From Hirsutella rhossiliensis (lineage: Eukaryota; Ascomycota; Sordariomycetes; Hypocreales; Ophiocordycipitaceae), in NCBI RefSeq assembly GCF_020360975.1, contig NW_025408667.1, forward strand, positions 4,340,001 to 4,404,000: DNA of 64,000 nucleotides. The letters run 5' to 3'. Numbering within the stretch: position 1 is the stretch's first letter; each line of letters opens with the position of its first letter. Of the stretch, positions 1 through 11,772 are shown in pieces. Both the position numbers and the translations under genes were made by a program. The notes below the pieces were generated by a model. The model made no database searches and was not told the DNA's origin. It saw only the letters and a program-made list of their open reading frames with translations.

Positions 1-3000
1 AAACGGTTTGCACACGGCTCAGCTTCCATGTTGTCCATCACCTCGAGGTCACAGCCTTTGTCAGTCTGTCCACAATCACCCACAGGTACCTTGCCTTGCT
101 CGGTCCAGTAGGCGGCAGATCTGTGATGAAGTCCATGGACAAATGGCTTCGGGGTCGATCTGGAATCGGCAGAGGCTTGAAAATCCCCTTTCGACTGGCG
201 CCAGATGTGTGCTCTGCCGCAGGTGTCGCAATTGGCTACGTACCGGCGAACCAGCTGGGACTGCCCAGGCCAGTAGAATCGCCGAGCCACAATAGCCAGC
301 GTACCTTCCTTGCCGGGATGACCGGTCGCAACAGAGTCATGCGACTGCTGCACAATGCGGGTTCTCAACTGGTCTTTCTCAGCTTCCTCCTGGTTACCCT
401 CCTCTCCGGATCCACCCGGCACCCAAATACGGTCTCTGAATGTCAGCCTTTTGCCTGCGTCGATCGCACATTCTGAAATCTGGATCTTCAGGCCCAGCGA
501 GGGCGGGAAGGCACGCTCGCGATCGCGGACTGCCTTATAGGCTGCCCGGAATATCGAGTCCTTCGCCACCGTTTCGTCCCAGAGTTGCTGCAGGTCCGCT
601 ACCTCGAAGACCTTCATCTTCGGCAGGGTGGATGCCTCTGAACAGTCAGAACTCATCGCGTTGATACATGCTCTTGTCGATGATGGAATGGCACTATCCG
701 GTATCAACTGTATCATTCTTCCTTGTTCCCGCTCGTCGTCAATGCCCTGTGGCTTGTCTTGTTCACGGCGGGACAACGCATCAGGCACGACAGCCTCGCT
801 TCCCGGTCGATACTCGAGCTTGAAGTCGAACTGGGACAATTCGGCTGCCCAACGGCTCTGCCGTTCCGTGAGCTTCTGGCGTGTCATGAAATACTCCAGG
901 TTGCGGTGATCGGTAAGGATTGTAAATGGGCCGCAGCTCCTAAGTTCGGCGTTCCAGTTGTCGAGACATCTCATGATGGCAAGCATCTCCTTGTCGTGAA
1001 TGGGATAGTTGTACTCCGCTGGCGAAAGTCGCTTCGAGAAGAAGGCGCATGCGTGTCGACGTCCATCTGGGCCTTCCTGCGACAGGACGCCTCCCAATGC
1101 GTAGCCTGAGCAATCCGTCTCCAAAAGGTCAGGAGGCTCGGGTCCCACTGCTTGAGCACCGGTGACTCGCAAAATCGTCGCTTCAGCTCCTGAAACGCCT
1201 CGTTCTCCGCTCGTCCCCAATGAAAGGCAGTTCCTTTCTTAAGCAGGGCATCCAGAGACTGCGTGATCTTGGCATAGTCGGGGATGAAGATCCGGTAATA
1301 GTTGGCGAAGCCCAGAAAGCTTCTGACACCCTTCACCGTGGTCAGGGCCTCCCATTCGCGGATGGCGCGCTGCTTTCGGGGTCGCAGGCGATTCCTTTCC
1401 TGCGTTGACGATGAACCCAAGGTATTTGACCTCTTGTACCGAAAACTCGCACTTCGCTGGGTCTAGGTGCAGCCCAGCGTCGGCGAGTGCTTGGAGAACT
1501 CGTCGCACCTTAGCCTCATGATCCGCCTTCGAACCGCTCGAGTAGATCAGTACATCATCCAGGTACGCTGTGACAAAGTCGTCCAGCCATTCGCGCAATA
1601 CACTGTTCATGTATCGTTGGAATGATGCCGGGGCGCCGCTCAGGCCGAAAGGGCACACGAGCCACTCGTAGAGCCCAAACCTCGTGCGAAATGCAGTCTT
1701 TCCCTCATGTCCCGGAGCCATGCGGATCTTATGGAAAGCGGCCACCACGTCCAACTTGGTGAACCACTTAGCCTTGGCCAGATTCTGCAGGGTCTCCGCG
1801 ATGAGGGCAGTGGGTATCGGTCGCGCTTGGTGATTGCATTCAGCGCTCGGTAGTCGCAACAAAATCGCAGCCCTCCATTCGGCTTCCGCACGAACAGCAC
1901 CGGCGCGGCAGCCGCTGAGCTACTCGCTCGGATGAATCCTCTGTCCAGCAGGTCTTTCAGGGTCTTTCGCAAGACCAACAGCTCTTCTCGTGACATGTTG
2001 TAGAGTGGGCCCCACGGAAGGGGTGGCTCGTTGCCGTTCTTGTCAGGCTGCAGGTTGACTTCATGATCCACACCGGTCGATGTGGCGGCAGCTTCATTGC
2101 CTCTCCTGGTGAGAATAGGTCGCGGAATTCTTTCAGCACTTCTGCCGGGACCTTCTCGCTCGGATCGACTGGCGGCTTCGGCTGAAGCGCCCTCTCTATA
2201 TCCGACAAACTGATTGCATGAATCGAGATCGCGTTGCACTTCTTGCGTCTCTTTGCGCGTCGACACTCCGCCGTGAATACGGCTGCCGACACGAGTCTTG
2301 CGCTTCGAATCGCGCGTATCTTGGCGGGCTCTTCCTGCCCAATGAGGCGTATCGTCACACCTGCCCTCCCATGGTACATTCGCTGCTTGGCAGCATCGTA
2401 CACGACGTGATTTCTCTCCATCCAAGGCCGGCCGAGGAACATGTCCTGGCCCAGGCTTGGGATCACGTATGCAAAGACACGTTCGTCAAATCCAGCTGTC
2501 TCGACCACAACAGCCACGAACCCTGGGGATATGACACTCTTCGCTGACTCTGAGAATCCCCCAATTTCTCGTGGTTTCGAGTCGACGAAGGGTATCCGCA
2601 GCTTCCGAACAAGGGCTTCGTCGATCACGGCATAGCAGTCACATCCACAGTCGACAAGGGCGCGTATTCGATAGCCTCGGTTTACCCGCGCGTTGACTAA
2701 TACAGTCCGACTATTCATTCGTGGCTTGAACGCTTCCCAGTCCCGGATGTCTGCCTTTGCAGGCCCCGGCGCCCGCTTTCGCCCGGGGCTAGTCTTTTCC
2801 GCCGACTCGTCCTCACTGGATGCTGCGGTTGATTCCGAATCATCTGCGGCATCGGGCTTCTTCATGCGCGCAGCTTTAGGTCGCTGTTGCTTCCCTTCGC
2901 CAGGAAAGACCACCTGGGCTGGGCAGTCCACGATAAGATGATCCGTCCGACCACAGCGATAGCAGCGGCGCTCATCCTTCGGCTTCTTATCGACATGTCG

Positions 3001-3889
3001 ACGACCCTTCGACTCGTGGCCAATACGGTTGATGTCCGTCATCTTAACATCTCCGTCGGGGTCCTCCGGTTCCTCCTTGGGTCGTTGCCTTGGTAGCTGT
3101 TGAGGCGTCCGCTCAGTCGACGTCGGCTGCCTACCGGGTTTCAGTCTCTCAATCTGCCCGCAATTTCCTGAACTCTCGCAAGCCATCCCTGGTAGTCGTC
3201 GGGTAGGACGGCTGTGACCAAACTCTCTTGGAGGCGTGCATTTATTGCGTTCTCTAGAAATACGATCTTTGCACTGTCCGGCCAGTCTGCTCCCCGGCTT
3301 CAGCTAATGCCTGTTCGAATCGGGAAGGAAGGACGCGAGAGGTTGGTCTTCGCGCTGCCGCATAGTTCTCAGCGTGGCAGCAGCGCGGGATTGGATGTTG
3401 CTGTCCTGGTAGGTTCGGTCGAGGTATCGCATGAACTCTTGGGGTCGTAGCTACCCCAGGGCCTCCCGCGGCGTAAAGGTAGCGACCACTTGCTGTGGTC
3501 GCTCGTCCAAACATGAGTTGATGAGGTACCAAAGTTCGCGATTTCCACTGTAGTAGTGTGCATCAAGGTCCAGCTTGTCTCGCATCTGCCTGGCCCAGGA
3601 GGAGTAGCTCTTCCGTGAGCCGTCATACTTGGGTGGGTTGGGCAACGGTTTCCGCATTCCAGTACCGCAGGTTTTGGGAGGGCGTGCCCAAGCCAGGCGT
3701 GCTCTCGCCCAATCCTCGTGCCACTGGCGGCGATTGCAAGTCGGCGCTCTGCGGCTGCGCTCGCCCGAGTTGCTCCATCAGCAAGGAAAGTTGGTCCTGT
3801 AGAGGGCTGAGAGTCGCATTGACCGCTTCTTGAATGCGTTGGTCAATCCATTGCTGCTGGAGACTTGGGCTCTCACTCTGCTGGTCCAT
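1..3889 (-). pseudogene. gag-pol of chromovirus copy A, frame-broken and partial
   Basis: The Gag start ATG is at 3889. Conserved pieces in order are: Gag core around 3650-3200, a CCHC knuckle (CYRCGRTDHLIVDC) around 2970-2920, a retropepsin around 2690-2440 with DCG where D-S/T-G is usual, reverse transcriptase around 2060-1380 with the YLDD active site near 1560, RNase H around 1120-850, and the N-terminal integrase zinc region before the window edge. The frame changes several times: within Gag, just before the RT (one G fewer than copy B in a GGG run at about 2079), and in the RT. An intact 409-aa stretch (3186-1957) spans late Gag to the pre-RT region. The whole is either a decayed polyprotein or an active one with residual assembly errors; the sequence alone cannot decide. 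Confidence 0.85.
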
Positions 3890-3937
3890 CCTGACGAGCA
3901 GTCTGCAGCTTGCGGTATTTAGAAGGAGCTCTAGATA

Positions 3938-4172
3938 TGTGAAAGGCTGGCCCGGAGTTTATTCAACAAGCAGGTGCCTAGATGTTGTCTATCTAGAGCT
4001 AAGGAGGAAAGAAGCTGAACTCGAGGCGTAGCCTCGAGTGCGAGCTTATATTGCCCTTCTCGGAATGTTCTCGCAGCTTCTGGGTCCGCGGAGCGGGGCC
4101 GGTGTTGCCACCGGAGCACGACCCACCGGACCCGGTACAACCGGGTCCACCAGCCGGGCACAGCCCGTGACA
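3938..4172 (-). repeat. 5' LTR of chromovirus copy A
   Basis: 235 bp, starting TGTCACGG and ending TTTCACA when read on the minus strand (TG...CA ends). It matches the copy B LTRs with only a few indels, for example one T fewer in the run before CCTCC. It carries the same TATA-like box, CTCGAGGC stem-loop and AATAAA signal. The 11-nt primer-binding site follows at 3927-3937. Confidence 0.95.
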
Positions 4173-4626
4173 AGCCCTTCGCTGAAGCAAAAATGGTACC
4201 ATTTAGACCATCCATGACAATACGCTTAGAAGGGACGGCCCGAATACTGTCACGGCTGCTCGCATTGATCTCAGGAAATAGAACTCAGCCAGCGTTATGA
4301 AAAGCGTGCCAGCTGGGGATGAATACAACTAAGATCGGGAGCTTTATGCGCTTTATTGTGCCTCCAAAATTCAAGCAGGCTTTCTCCGTGCCAGCAGATG
4401 CTGCCCTGAGTGTCGACTTGTTCACCAAAGTCACCAGCAGCAAGAGCAGAGCTAGCAATATTCCCTCCAACGGTCTTGGATGCGCTGACTTAAGCCGTAA
4501 TACCTATCCTGACTACAGCTCTCCTTTCACCCTAGTTCCTTGTGCTTACTATTTCTCGCTGGCGACTGAGCTAGGTGTAGTTGTTTTCCGTTTTGAGGGA
4601 CTTTTTGCTAATAGAAGCTTTATAAC
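4173..4626. other. Intergenic spacer between chromovirus copy A and hAT-1
   Basis: About 450 bp with no recognisable gene. Short frames exist, including a hydrophobic one on the minus strand (4470-4285), but none has convincing coding character. The last 8 bases (4619-4626, TTTATAAC) are the target site duplicated by hAT-1. Confidence 0.6.
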
Positions 4627-7600
4627 CAGAGTTGGAAATCGATCTTATAGATCGATTTTCGAGCCTGATCGATCGAATTTTATCGATCGTCACCTTCAAT
4701 CGATCGATATCGATCGATCGCTGTTTGATTCGAATCGATCGACGATCGAATCGATCAATACTAAAAATCATCCCTATCTAGGGTGATCTTGCCCATCAGT
4801 TGAAGAACTTGCCTCCAATTGTCCCCTTCAAGCAGACCAAGAGGAAGTGTCGGCTGATAGATGCCAGCTTTACTCCAGGAACGAAGACACTGCGCCATCG
4901 CCACAATATGGCGTCGTAGGCGAGATCTCAGTGGTGTTATCATCCTCCCACAGCTGCTAAAATCTCTTTCCGTTCCTGCTGAAGACGACGCGATGGTAAG
5001 GTAGTCAACAGCCATATAAGACAGCCGAGGAAACCGCGCAACACCAACGTCCTTCCACCAAGCGATTGGGTCCGTTTTGTATGCGATATTTTCCACCGGC
5101 GGCTCTGATAGGTACTGATCAAGCTCGTCCTGTTCTTGCAAGGCGGTTGACTGCTTTGGTCCTTTAATTTGCCGCCCTCGAGGCTCAGGGCAAGCCAATG
5201 ATCGACTAAACGCCAATCGACGCTCAATATAGTCAAGGCCACTATTAGTCGTATCCGCTGAAACACCATCGCAGGATTGCCGATGAGCCATGTTCTTGTA
5301 CCTCTCTTTCCAGACTGTCGCTAAGCTTCTCGCATATGTTCTTTCCCACTCCGACGTCTGACGAGACGGGAGTTGGCTCCAAAGCCGTTCCAGAGCGCGC
5401 CACTTCTTGCAGGGGTGGAACACCACTGCCGCTACATATGCGGTTGAGGTCAGCTTGCTATAGTAGTCGTTCAGCTTCTTCCATCCGAGCTTGATGTAAA
5501 TCTTCAAAACCCTGCGAGTTCTTGCGTCCATGTCATTGAACAGGTGAACCTCTTTCATGGTCTGATCTTCGTTCTCTTCGATTATAACTCCTGAACTGCT
5601 AGTTCGAGGTGGTCAAGAGCATCTCTACCACCGGAAGTACTCATCGAACCCTCCTGACGTGGAGCGTTTACCAGCAATACCCTCGCCCTGGAGTTGCTTC
5701 GAGGCGATCTTGAATGGCTGAAGGATCTTCTGAACCGCAACAACGACCTTCCATTCTTCAAGGGAAAGTTGTTCTTTCAGTATCGCTGGTTTGTCCTGTT
5801 CTTTGCCGCCTTTGCCAAGCCATCGTTCCTCGATGATGGAAAACATCCTGTTCAAAGCCGTACGCTTCAGCAGAGCGCGTGAGGCCATCGCCTCATCGGA
5901 TTGCCAGCGAGTGCAGACGTTTTGAACCCACGTAAGAATAGGTTCAGTAGGAGCGGTTTGCCGTTGAGCTTCGTAAAAGACCTCGAGAAGTTGACTGCTC
6001 GTTCGAAGAGCAATGCCAATATTGTGAAGTTTGCCAAATGGCCCAAACTTGCGGTACTTGTCCACTTCTTCGCCATTGATGATGTCGGGCAGTACGTCCT
6101 GATCCTGACTGCCTTCTGGGACTGTTTCAACCTCGAATCCTTCTTCCATGCTCGGCACACAGAAGTCGTCGTCGGTCGCCAGCTCATTGATAGCGTCGGA
6201 CAACTGGCGCTGCTCTTCCTCTTCAGCCACAAAGTCCTTATCGCCCCAATGAGCAAGCAACTCGTTGAAATTATCCCTTTGCTGCCGTACATCATAGCCC
6301 TGACGGCCAGGTTCAGAAAATGAGGGCGCAGCGGATGCGACGCTCTTCCCTGTCGAAATCGAACTCAGCGGCAAGCGCTTCCACAGCCGTATCATTATTC
6401 GTAGCGTTGTCAAGCGTGTAGTACCCGATTCTGACGCCGGATAACAGTCAAGATTGTCAGCTAACGGACCCAAGAAGTGTTGACTGTGGTTCTATACCTG
6501 TCTTCAAGACCAAACGCGCATATTGTATCTGCAACTTCATCTGCAAGCGCTGCTCCAGTATGGCGTTTCGCGAGAGCCGGCAAAGCCAAGAGGATTCCCC
6601 ATTGGTTCCAATCTTGGTCGATAAAGTGGGCGTTGATACCGAGGAATGATGTGTTTTGTCGGGAAGTCCAGCCATCAAAGGTAAAATGAATCATACTTCT
6701 CGCTCTTTGAAGCAGCTCGCAAAGCGGACCAAGAGCGCGATTATACTCATCTAGTAGCAGATTCACAAGCGTTTTGCCAGTTGGTATCTGGCCTTCCTGG
6801 AGAGCCGGGTTGTTGTAGAGAAGGAGTCGTCTGAAGCGCTCAGAGTTTACGACATTAAAGGAGGTTATGATATGTAAGCCAGTCGAGCAGGAGCAGTTGA
6901 TTCATCTTCGGATCGAATAACGTATGCAGATTGCTGAGAAGAGTCTGATCTCGAGATTCGTCGGATCGGCGCGAAGCATATCAAGCAGGTTCCGTTCTGC
7001 ACCTCCACTCCCGGTAACTGAGCCTGCACGTTGTCTAGAAGGTGGCTGACAAGTTAGCGGGCATGATCGAACGACGTGGAGATGGGGTACGGAGAGGTGG
7101 CACAAACCACGACTTTGTGCTCCTTCCTCAGATGTCGGACGACGCTTCCCCCAGTCGAAGCGATGAAGACGTAATGTGCTGTCTTCGGCCTGTCCCGGAG
7201 GAAGCATCTCTCGCAGATCCATACGATCTTGTGGGGCCGTGACCTGTTGTCCTTCATTCTGAATCCGAATTGCCACCACCACGTCCGTTCTCGAGAAGGG
7301 TCGTGGCAAATCGTGAAGCCGGGAACCGCCCAAATTTATCAGTCGTCCAAGCTTCATAATCTGAAACCCCATGGGTGCATATTTAGTTGATGCTGAACTG
7401 GTTGTCGGCTCGGAAGGCGGCGGCGTGGAGGAGGCGATCTCTATGTCCTCATCAAGCGCGTCCATGGTGGGAAACGTCCGTAAACAATGTGGGCGAGGTC
7501 AAATCGAAGGGTGCGAGGCTGATAAGGTCGAATCTGTATGAAGTCTACTCGGACAGGCTGAGGCCCGAAATAATTCCTGGTTGCGACGCGTACTGATTCC

Positions 7601-7945
7601 GTTGAACGGGAGGACTTGCAAACGCAAGAGACGGAGAGATCAATTTACTTTTGTCGACACGCGACGCGCGGCAACAAGATAGATATGACTGGCTGCCTGG
7701 GACCCCCGGTCGTTTGCCAGGGTGTTTGGCAGACGCGTCGGGCGGCAGCATCGTCACGCATCCAACCTACGCAGCCTACCCTGGACACCTTGTATGGACA
7801 TGGCGAACGACGATCAAATCGATCGATTGGAGGTTGGATCGATACGATATCGATCGAGCAGGACTTCTAATCGATCGATCGAAATCGAAATCGATTCGAT
7901 TAATCGATTCGATCAAATCGATTGTACGATCGATTTCCAAGCCTG
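4627..7945 (-). mobile_element. hAT-1: complete hAT-family DNA transposon
   Basis: 3,319 bp flanked by a perfect 8-bp target duplication, TTTATAAC (4619-4626 and 7946-7953), which fits the nTnnnnAn preference of hAT elements. The terminal inverted repeats are CAGAGTTGGAAATCGATC on the left and CAGGCTTGGAAATCGATC (reverse complement) on the right, 16 of 18 identical. Inside each end lie about 120 bp crowded with ATCGAT/GATCGATC palindromes (4640-4765 and 7815-7940), a likely subterminal transposase-binding zone. The interior encodes a hAT transposase on the minus strand. Confidence 0.95.
4761..7465 (-). pseudogene. hAT-1 transposase, interrupted
   Basis: Pieces of one transposase read in order on the minus strand. 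The start (ATG at 7465) has an acidic, Ser/Pro-rich N-terminus. A BED-type zinc finger lies around 7230-7090 (WICERC...HLRKEH). The RNase H-like catalytic part starts near 6690 (FTFDGWTS) and continues with a conserved [15 protein letters not shown] segment near 6040. The C-terminal hAT dimerisation domain lies around 5110-4870 (WWKDVGVARFPRLSYMAVDYL...SSAGTERDFS). The frame shifts after about residue 70, near 6470 and near 5600. I found no convincing intron signals at these points, so I call it a pseudogene; unannotated introns or assembly indels are the alternatives. Confidence 0.8.
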
Positions 7946-7953
7946 TTTATAAC

Positions 7954-8560
7954 CTATTTAAATATAGATAGGTAAGACTGTCGCTTTGTATTTTTAGTAA
8001 CCGGAGGGTCTCCTATAGACTTGTTAATTGATTTTTTTTACTAATTGCTTAAGGGTAAAAGGACAGATAGGTCTCGCGAAGAGAGAAGGGTAGTAGGCAT
8101 GAAAGGGGCAAGTCCAAAGGTAGCAAAAGCTCCTTACCGGTTTCTTCTAATTTTATTACATACTGTCTCTAAAATACAACCCGCTACTGGCGTTCAGTAC
8201 ATACACCAATATCTACATCTCTTTAGGCCTCGTGCGGGAGGGGTGAAGCGATCGAACCAAGGGGCAAGTTGACTAGGGGTAGACAGGACTGCTTACTATA
8301 CAGGGAGACTAGGCACTAGCATCAATCCATTTAAGCGATCGACGACGATAAAGGCTGCTCGATCTATAACGATCCATTCAAGGTAGCGAGTGATATCAAT
8401 TGATTTCTCACCTAGCATCTAGCACATAACCCATAACTATTATAACAATACAACGTTGCTAAAAGGCGCTTTGCAAAACTAAGAAGCGTATCCCGCTCCG
8501 GCTATCCATCCCACCTCGGGCTTACGAATAACTCGCAACGACATAGCAGTGAAAACACTT
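7954..8560. other. Spacer right of hAT-1
   Basis: AT-leaning, about 600 bp, no recognisable gene. It probably contains the 3' untranslated region and terminator of the His-rich gene that ends at 8561. Confidence 0.5.
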
Positions 8561-9571
8561 TTAGTAACTGCGGCGTTCCTTATAGCCCTCACCACCCTGG
8601 TCGCCACCAGTCTCGCCATGTGCAGGGTACTTGGGTTTTCCGGGGTGGCCCGGGTGCTCGCCGTGTCCGGGGTGCTCGCCGTGTCCGGGGTGCTCGCCGT
8701 GTCCGGGGTGCTCGCCGTGTCCCGGGTGCTCGCCGTGTCCGGGGTGCTCGCCGTGTCCCGGGTGCTCGCCGTGTCCCGGGTGCTCGCCGTGTCCCGGGTG
8801 CTCGCCGTGGCCGGGGTGCTCGCCGTGTCCCGGGTGCTCGCCGTGGCCGGGGTGCTCGCCGTGTCCCGGGTGCTCGCCGTGGCCGGGGTGCTCGCCGTGG
8901 CCGGGGTGCTCGCCGTGTCCCGGGTGCTCGCCGTGTCCCGGGTGCTCGCCATGGCCGCCATGTCCATGATGCTCGCCGTGGCCGCCATGTCCATGGTGCT
9001 CGCCGTGGCCGCCATTTCCATGGTGCCCGCCGTGGCCGCCCGGAGTTCCGGGACCGTCGCCGCCAGGGCCCTCACCACCAGTGTATCCGGGACCATGGCC
9101 GCCAGGACCGTCGCCACCAGGGGATCCGTGACCGTGACCGCCATGTCCGTGTCCACCATGACCGTGATGTCCGTGGTGCTTGCCGGGCCGTCCTGGGCCT
9201 CCGGGACCGTCGCCGCCAGGGCCCTCACCGCCAGGGAATCCGGGACCGTGACCGTGACCACCATGTCCGTGACCGCCATGTTTGTGACCACCATGCCCGT
9301 GACCGCCGTGCTCAGGGTGCTCGGGGTGCTCTGGGTGTTCTGGGTGCTCTGGGTGGTCAGGGTGTTCATGGTGCTTGCCCGGGCCATGACCGCCAGGGGC
9401 TCCGGGGGCTTGACCACCAGGAGGGATGCGGGGGTATCCGGGGCGGAAACCGCCAGGACCGCCGGGCCGGTATTCGTCATCAGTCTTCTTGACATGCTGG
9501 CCAGTCGCGTCAACCTGGTTAAAGGCGGTTGCGAGAGTCGCGAAGGCGACGGCTACCATGCTGTACTTCAT
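8561..9571 (-). CDS. Secreted His/Gly/Pro-rich tandem-repeat protein
   Basis: 336 aa, single exon, ATG at 9571. The first about 22 residues (MKYSMVAVAFATLATAFNQVDA) form a typical fungal signal peptide. The mature protein is almost entirely low-complexity: a PGGPGG-rich segment, an HPE repeat run, GHGGHGHGG blocks, and then about 18 tandem copies of the hexapeptide GEHPGH encoded by an 18-bp DNA repeat at about 8650-8945. The tail is basic/tyrosine-containing (KERRSY). Histidine density suggests binding of Zn, Cu or Ni, which is inference. There is no Lys/Arg in the hexapeptide array, so Kex2 cutting into peptides is unlikely, and there is no Cys. I recognise no named family. Long frames are open on both strands here because the repeat lacks stops; the minus frame is chosen for its signal peptide, sensible composition and upstream TATA box. 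Confidence 0.7.
   Translation of the reverse strand: MKYSMVAVAFATLATAFNQVDATGQHVKKTDDEYRPGGPGGFRPGYPRIPPGGQAPGAPGGHGPGKHHEHPDHPEHPEHPEHPEHPEHGGHGHGGHKHGGHGHGGHGHGPGFPGGEGPGGDGPGGPGRPGKHHGHHGHGGHGHGGHGHGSPGGDGPGGHGPGYTGGEGPGGDGPGTPGGHGGHHGNGGHGEHHGHGGHGEHHGHGGHGEHPGHGEHPGHGEHPGHGEHPGHGEHPGHGEHPGHGEHPGHGEHPGHGEHPGHGEHPGHGEHPGHGEHPGHGEHPGHGEHPGHGEHPGHGEHPGHGEHPGHPGKPKYPAHGETGGDQGGEGYKERRSY
8650..8945. repeat. 18-bp minisatellite encoding the GEHPGH array
   Basis: About 16-17 head-to-tail units of 18 bp (plus-strand unit GGGGTGCTCGCCGTGTCC), varying mainly at CCGGGG versus CCCGGG and at GTGTCC versus GTGGCC. Unit length is a multiple of three, so copy-number change would keep the coding frame. 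Confidence 0.9.
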
Positions 9572-9712
9572 CTTGATCGTTATATGGGGTGATTGAAGCG
9601 TCCTGTCGCTGAAAACCTCTCTTAGTGGCTAGAATGGCACAGTAGACTGGACTGATGCGATTGGATGAGTTGGATGGAGATTAAAAGAGAGAATCTAATG
9701 GAGCGAGCTTCG

Positions 9713-9721
9713 CTTTATATA
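9713..9721 (-). promoter_or_regulatory. TATA box of the His-rich gene
   Basis: TATATAAAG on the minus strand, about 145 bp upstream of the ATG at 9571. Spacing fits a fungal core promoter and supports the minus strand as the coding strand. Confidence 0.5.
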
Positions 9722-11772
9722 CTTGCCAACCGCTTAGAAAACAAGGCCAATATTATTTATAGAAATTCACACGAAGCGACGGAACGAGTGCACGCGATGG
9801 GCTGGACTAGTCGCTGGCTGCACAAGAGAGTCGATGCATTTCATCGAACTGCACTAGGTAGCCGTGTCTAGTATCGTAGCGTTTGTGAGCTATGCTGCTT
9901 AACAGCCCGCTGGGTTACCAATTCCTCTCTCAACAGCTGAGACATAAGTAAAATTCCTTCTCATCTCACTTGCCACCTCGAACGAGTATTACCTAGCCTT
10001 GACGGAGAATCCTCTAGTTTGTAGTTTCATTCAGCCCCCTTTCGATAAATGTCCCAAAGATCTCTGGCTTGTGTCGCTAATTGCGTCAGATCAGGTTACC
10101 AGCACGACCAGCCATTAATTAGGGTAGCCGAGATTAGAGGGAGATGAAAAGCAAAGACACAGCTAAAGGAAAGTAGAGGGTATTATTACGAAGCACCTGC
10201 GAGGAATGATTGCCATACGTCGGCTGACGGCCGTTTCGGTGCTTGCCATCAGAGGTCGAGGCCAATTGGGTGACAAATGAAGACGCCGTAAATCAATTGC
10301 CCTTGAAAAAACCTCGTCATATTACCACGAGCGTGAGAAGCCTGTTTGGACACCTTGAAGAGAATCTATAACGCAAGGTAAGTCCAAAACGCCAGCTCTA
10401 AAAAGTAGCTGCCTTATAGTTCTAGTGGCGATACATGAGCCGATTTACGGTGGTATTTCATCACCCAGCTGGGGCACTGTTGCGGAACTCCCTTCCAGAT
10501 TCGTCGTAAATACCAGGTCACTAGCGCCCCTAATCGCATCGCGGCCGCGGTCTGTGTCAAAAGCTGGTCTCGGATAAGTCAGAGGAATTTATTAGGTCGG
10601 CCGGTGCGCCCTTACCTATAATGACTGGGGCTAGGGCAGTTTTTTCGTATGTACGGATAGGCCTGATGGAAGAGCACAGATGGCCAGGTTTCCATATTGG
10701 GCTTCGTCACTGGGCCCAATTGCTGCGTTGTCCTGGTTTTCCACCATCACCCGGGCGCGATTCCGTCCACGGCGCCGCTGTCCGGCTTACGTTTAAAGGG
10801 TTAGAAGTAGGGGAAAGAGACTCGTCTTCTTCCTCTGGCTACTTAGCATTAAATTCTGGTTGCTGGTGGTTCGAATTGGCAATCTCTTAAAGCCTTCCAA
10901 CCCTGAGACTTATTGAAGGGGGCTTACAGAGAGAGGCGCGAGATTCCTTGCGTTTGTGCTCCGTTGGCGAAATATTCTTTAGAATACCGCCGTACTCGGC
11001 AGCCCAAGTATCAAGCTTGTTGGTTTCGTCATGTCCTAGCTCAGACGGCGGTTTCGCGCGGAGGGCCACGCTCCGACAGCCTCAATTTTCTGCTCCATGA
11101 TTGCATCTTCACCCACCTAGCTGTATTTGAGAATAGCAAAGGCTGATCCGACTAGATCTTTACATATACATAGGAAACAATGGAAGAGAGAAACGACATC
11201 GCAAATGCGACAGTGTCATCTGATTATTGCCTAGAAGCTACAAGGCAGATGTTCGCCTATAACTTTTATTGGTCACGTAGCTCTCATTAAGTAAAGGACG
11301 CGGATGCCTATTTGGAGTCTCCAGGTAGCAACTGGGTTAACGCGTTATCTCCTAGATAGTATCGAAGTAGTTTTAAGTATAACAAGATATAGGAAGTGGG
11401 AGGGGGAGAGATAGGAGATCAAGAACCCCTAAAACGTCTGAGAAAGAATGATCAATAACCAAGACTCGCAGTTTTCTTGCTATTGGCCATTGATTGTCCC
11501 ACCTTGGCCTACGTATTACAGTATTTTGCGGACGCATCACACATGAGATTATATGTTGGGGACAATGATTTTGACATGCATTGTTGAAGTGGGGCCTTAC
11601 CCAAGCTGTACTGAAAGCCCACACCTATTCTTGTCCAAGTGAGGTGGAAAGAATAATAACCATCTAATGTAAGACGTGACCAAAATACCAACCAAAGAGA
11701 CAGATAGCAGCAGGGGAGCCAGGATTTAGCAAGGCCCGTGTGGGGAGCCGACCGCCCATGTTTTAGGAGCTA
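9722..11772. other. Gene-poor spacer
   Basis: About 2 kb in which I see no gene. All frames are short (under 90 aa) and lack signal peptides, motifs or plausible splicing into longer products. Composition is mixed and no repeat of the flanking transposons was recognised. Confidence 0.5.

Larger units (their letters stand above)
1..4172 (-). mobile_element. Ty3/gypsy chromovirus copy A (3' part outside window)
   Basis: A reverse-oriented copy of the retrotransposon seen complete at 12597-17877. Its 5' LTR is at 3938-4172 and its interior runs leftwards through gag, zinc knuckle, protease, reverse transcriptase, RNase H and the start of integrase, until the window edge cuts it in the integrase core. 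The first bases of the window match the reverse complement of about 16595-16635 in copy B. The base after the LTR starts the candidate target duplication AGCCC (4173-4177), which cannot be confirmed because the other end is missing. Differences from copy B that I compared are mainly single-base indels in short runs. Confidence 0.95.

Noticed and set aside
4285..4470. Short hydrophobic minus-strand peptide
   Set aside because: 61 codons without promoter, family or conservation evidence.
8549..9592. 347-codon plus-strand frame over the His-rich array
   Set aside because: Its Leu-Ala-Val-Ser repeat is just another reading of the same 18-bp unit; the minus frame has the better signal peptide, composition and TATA box.
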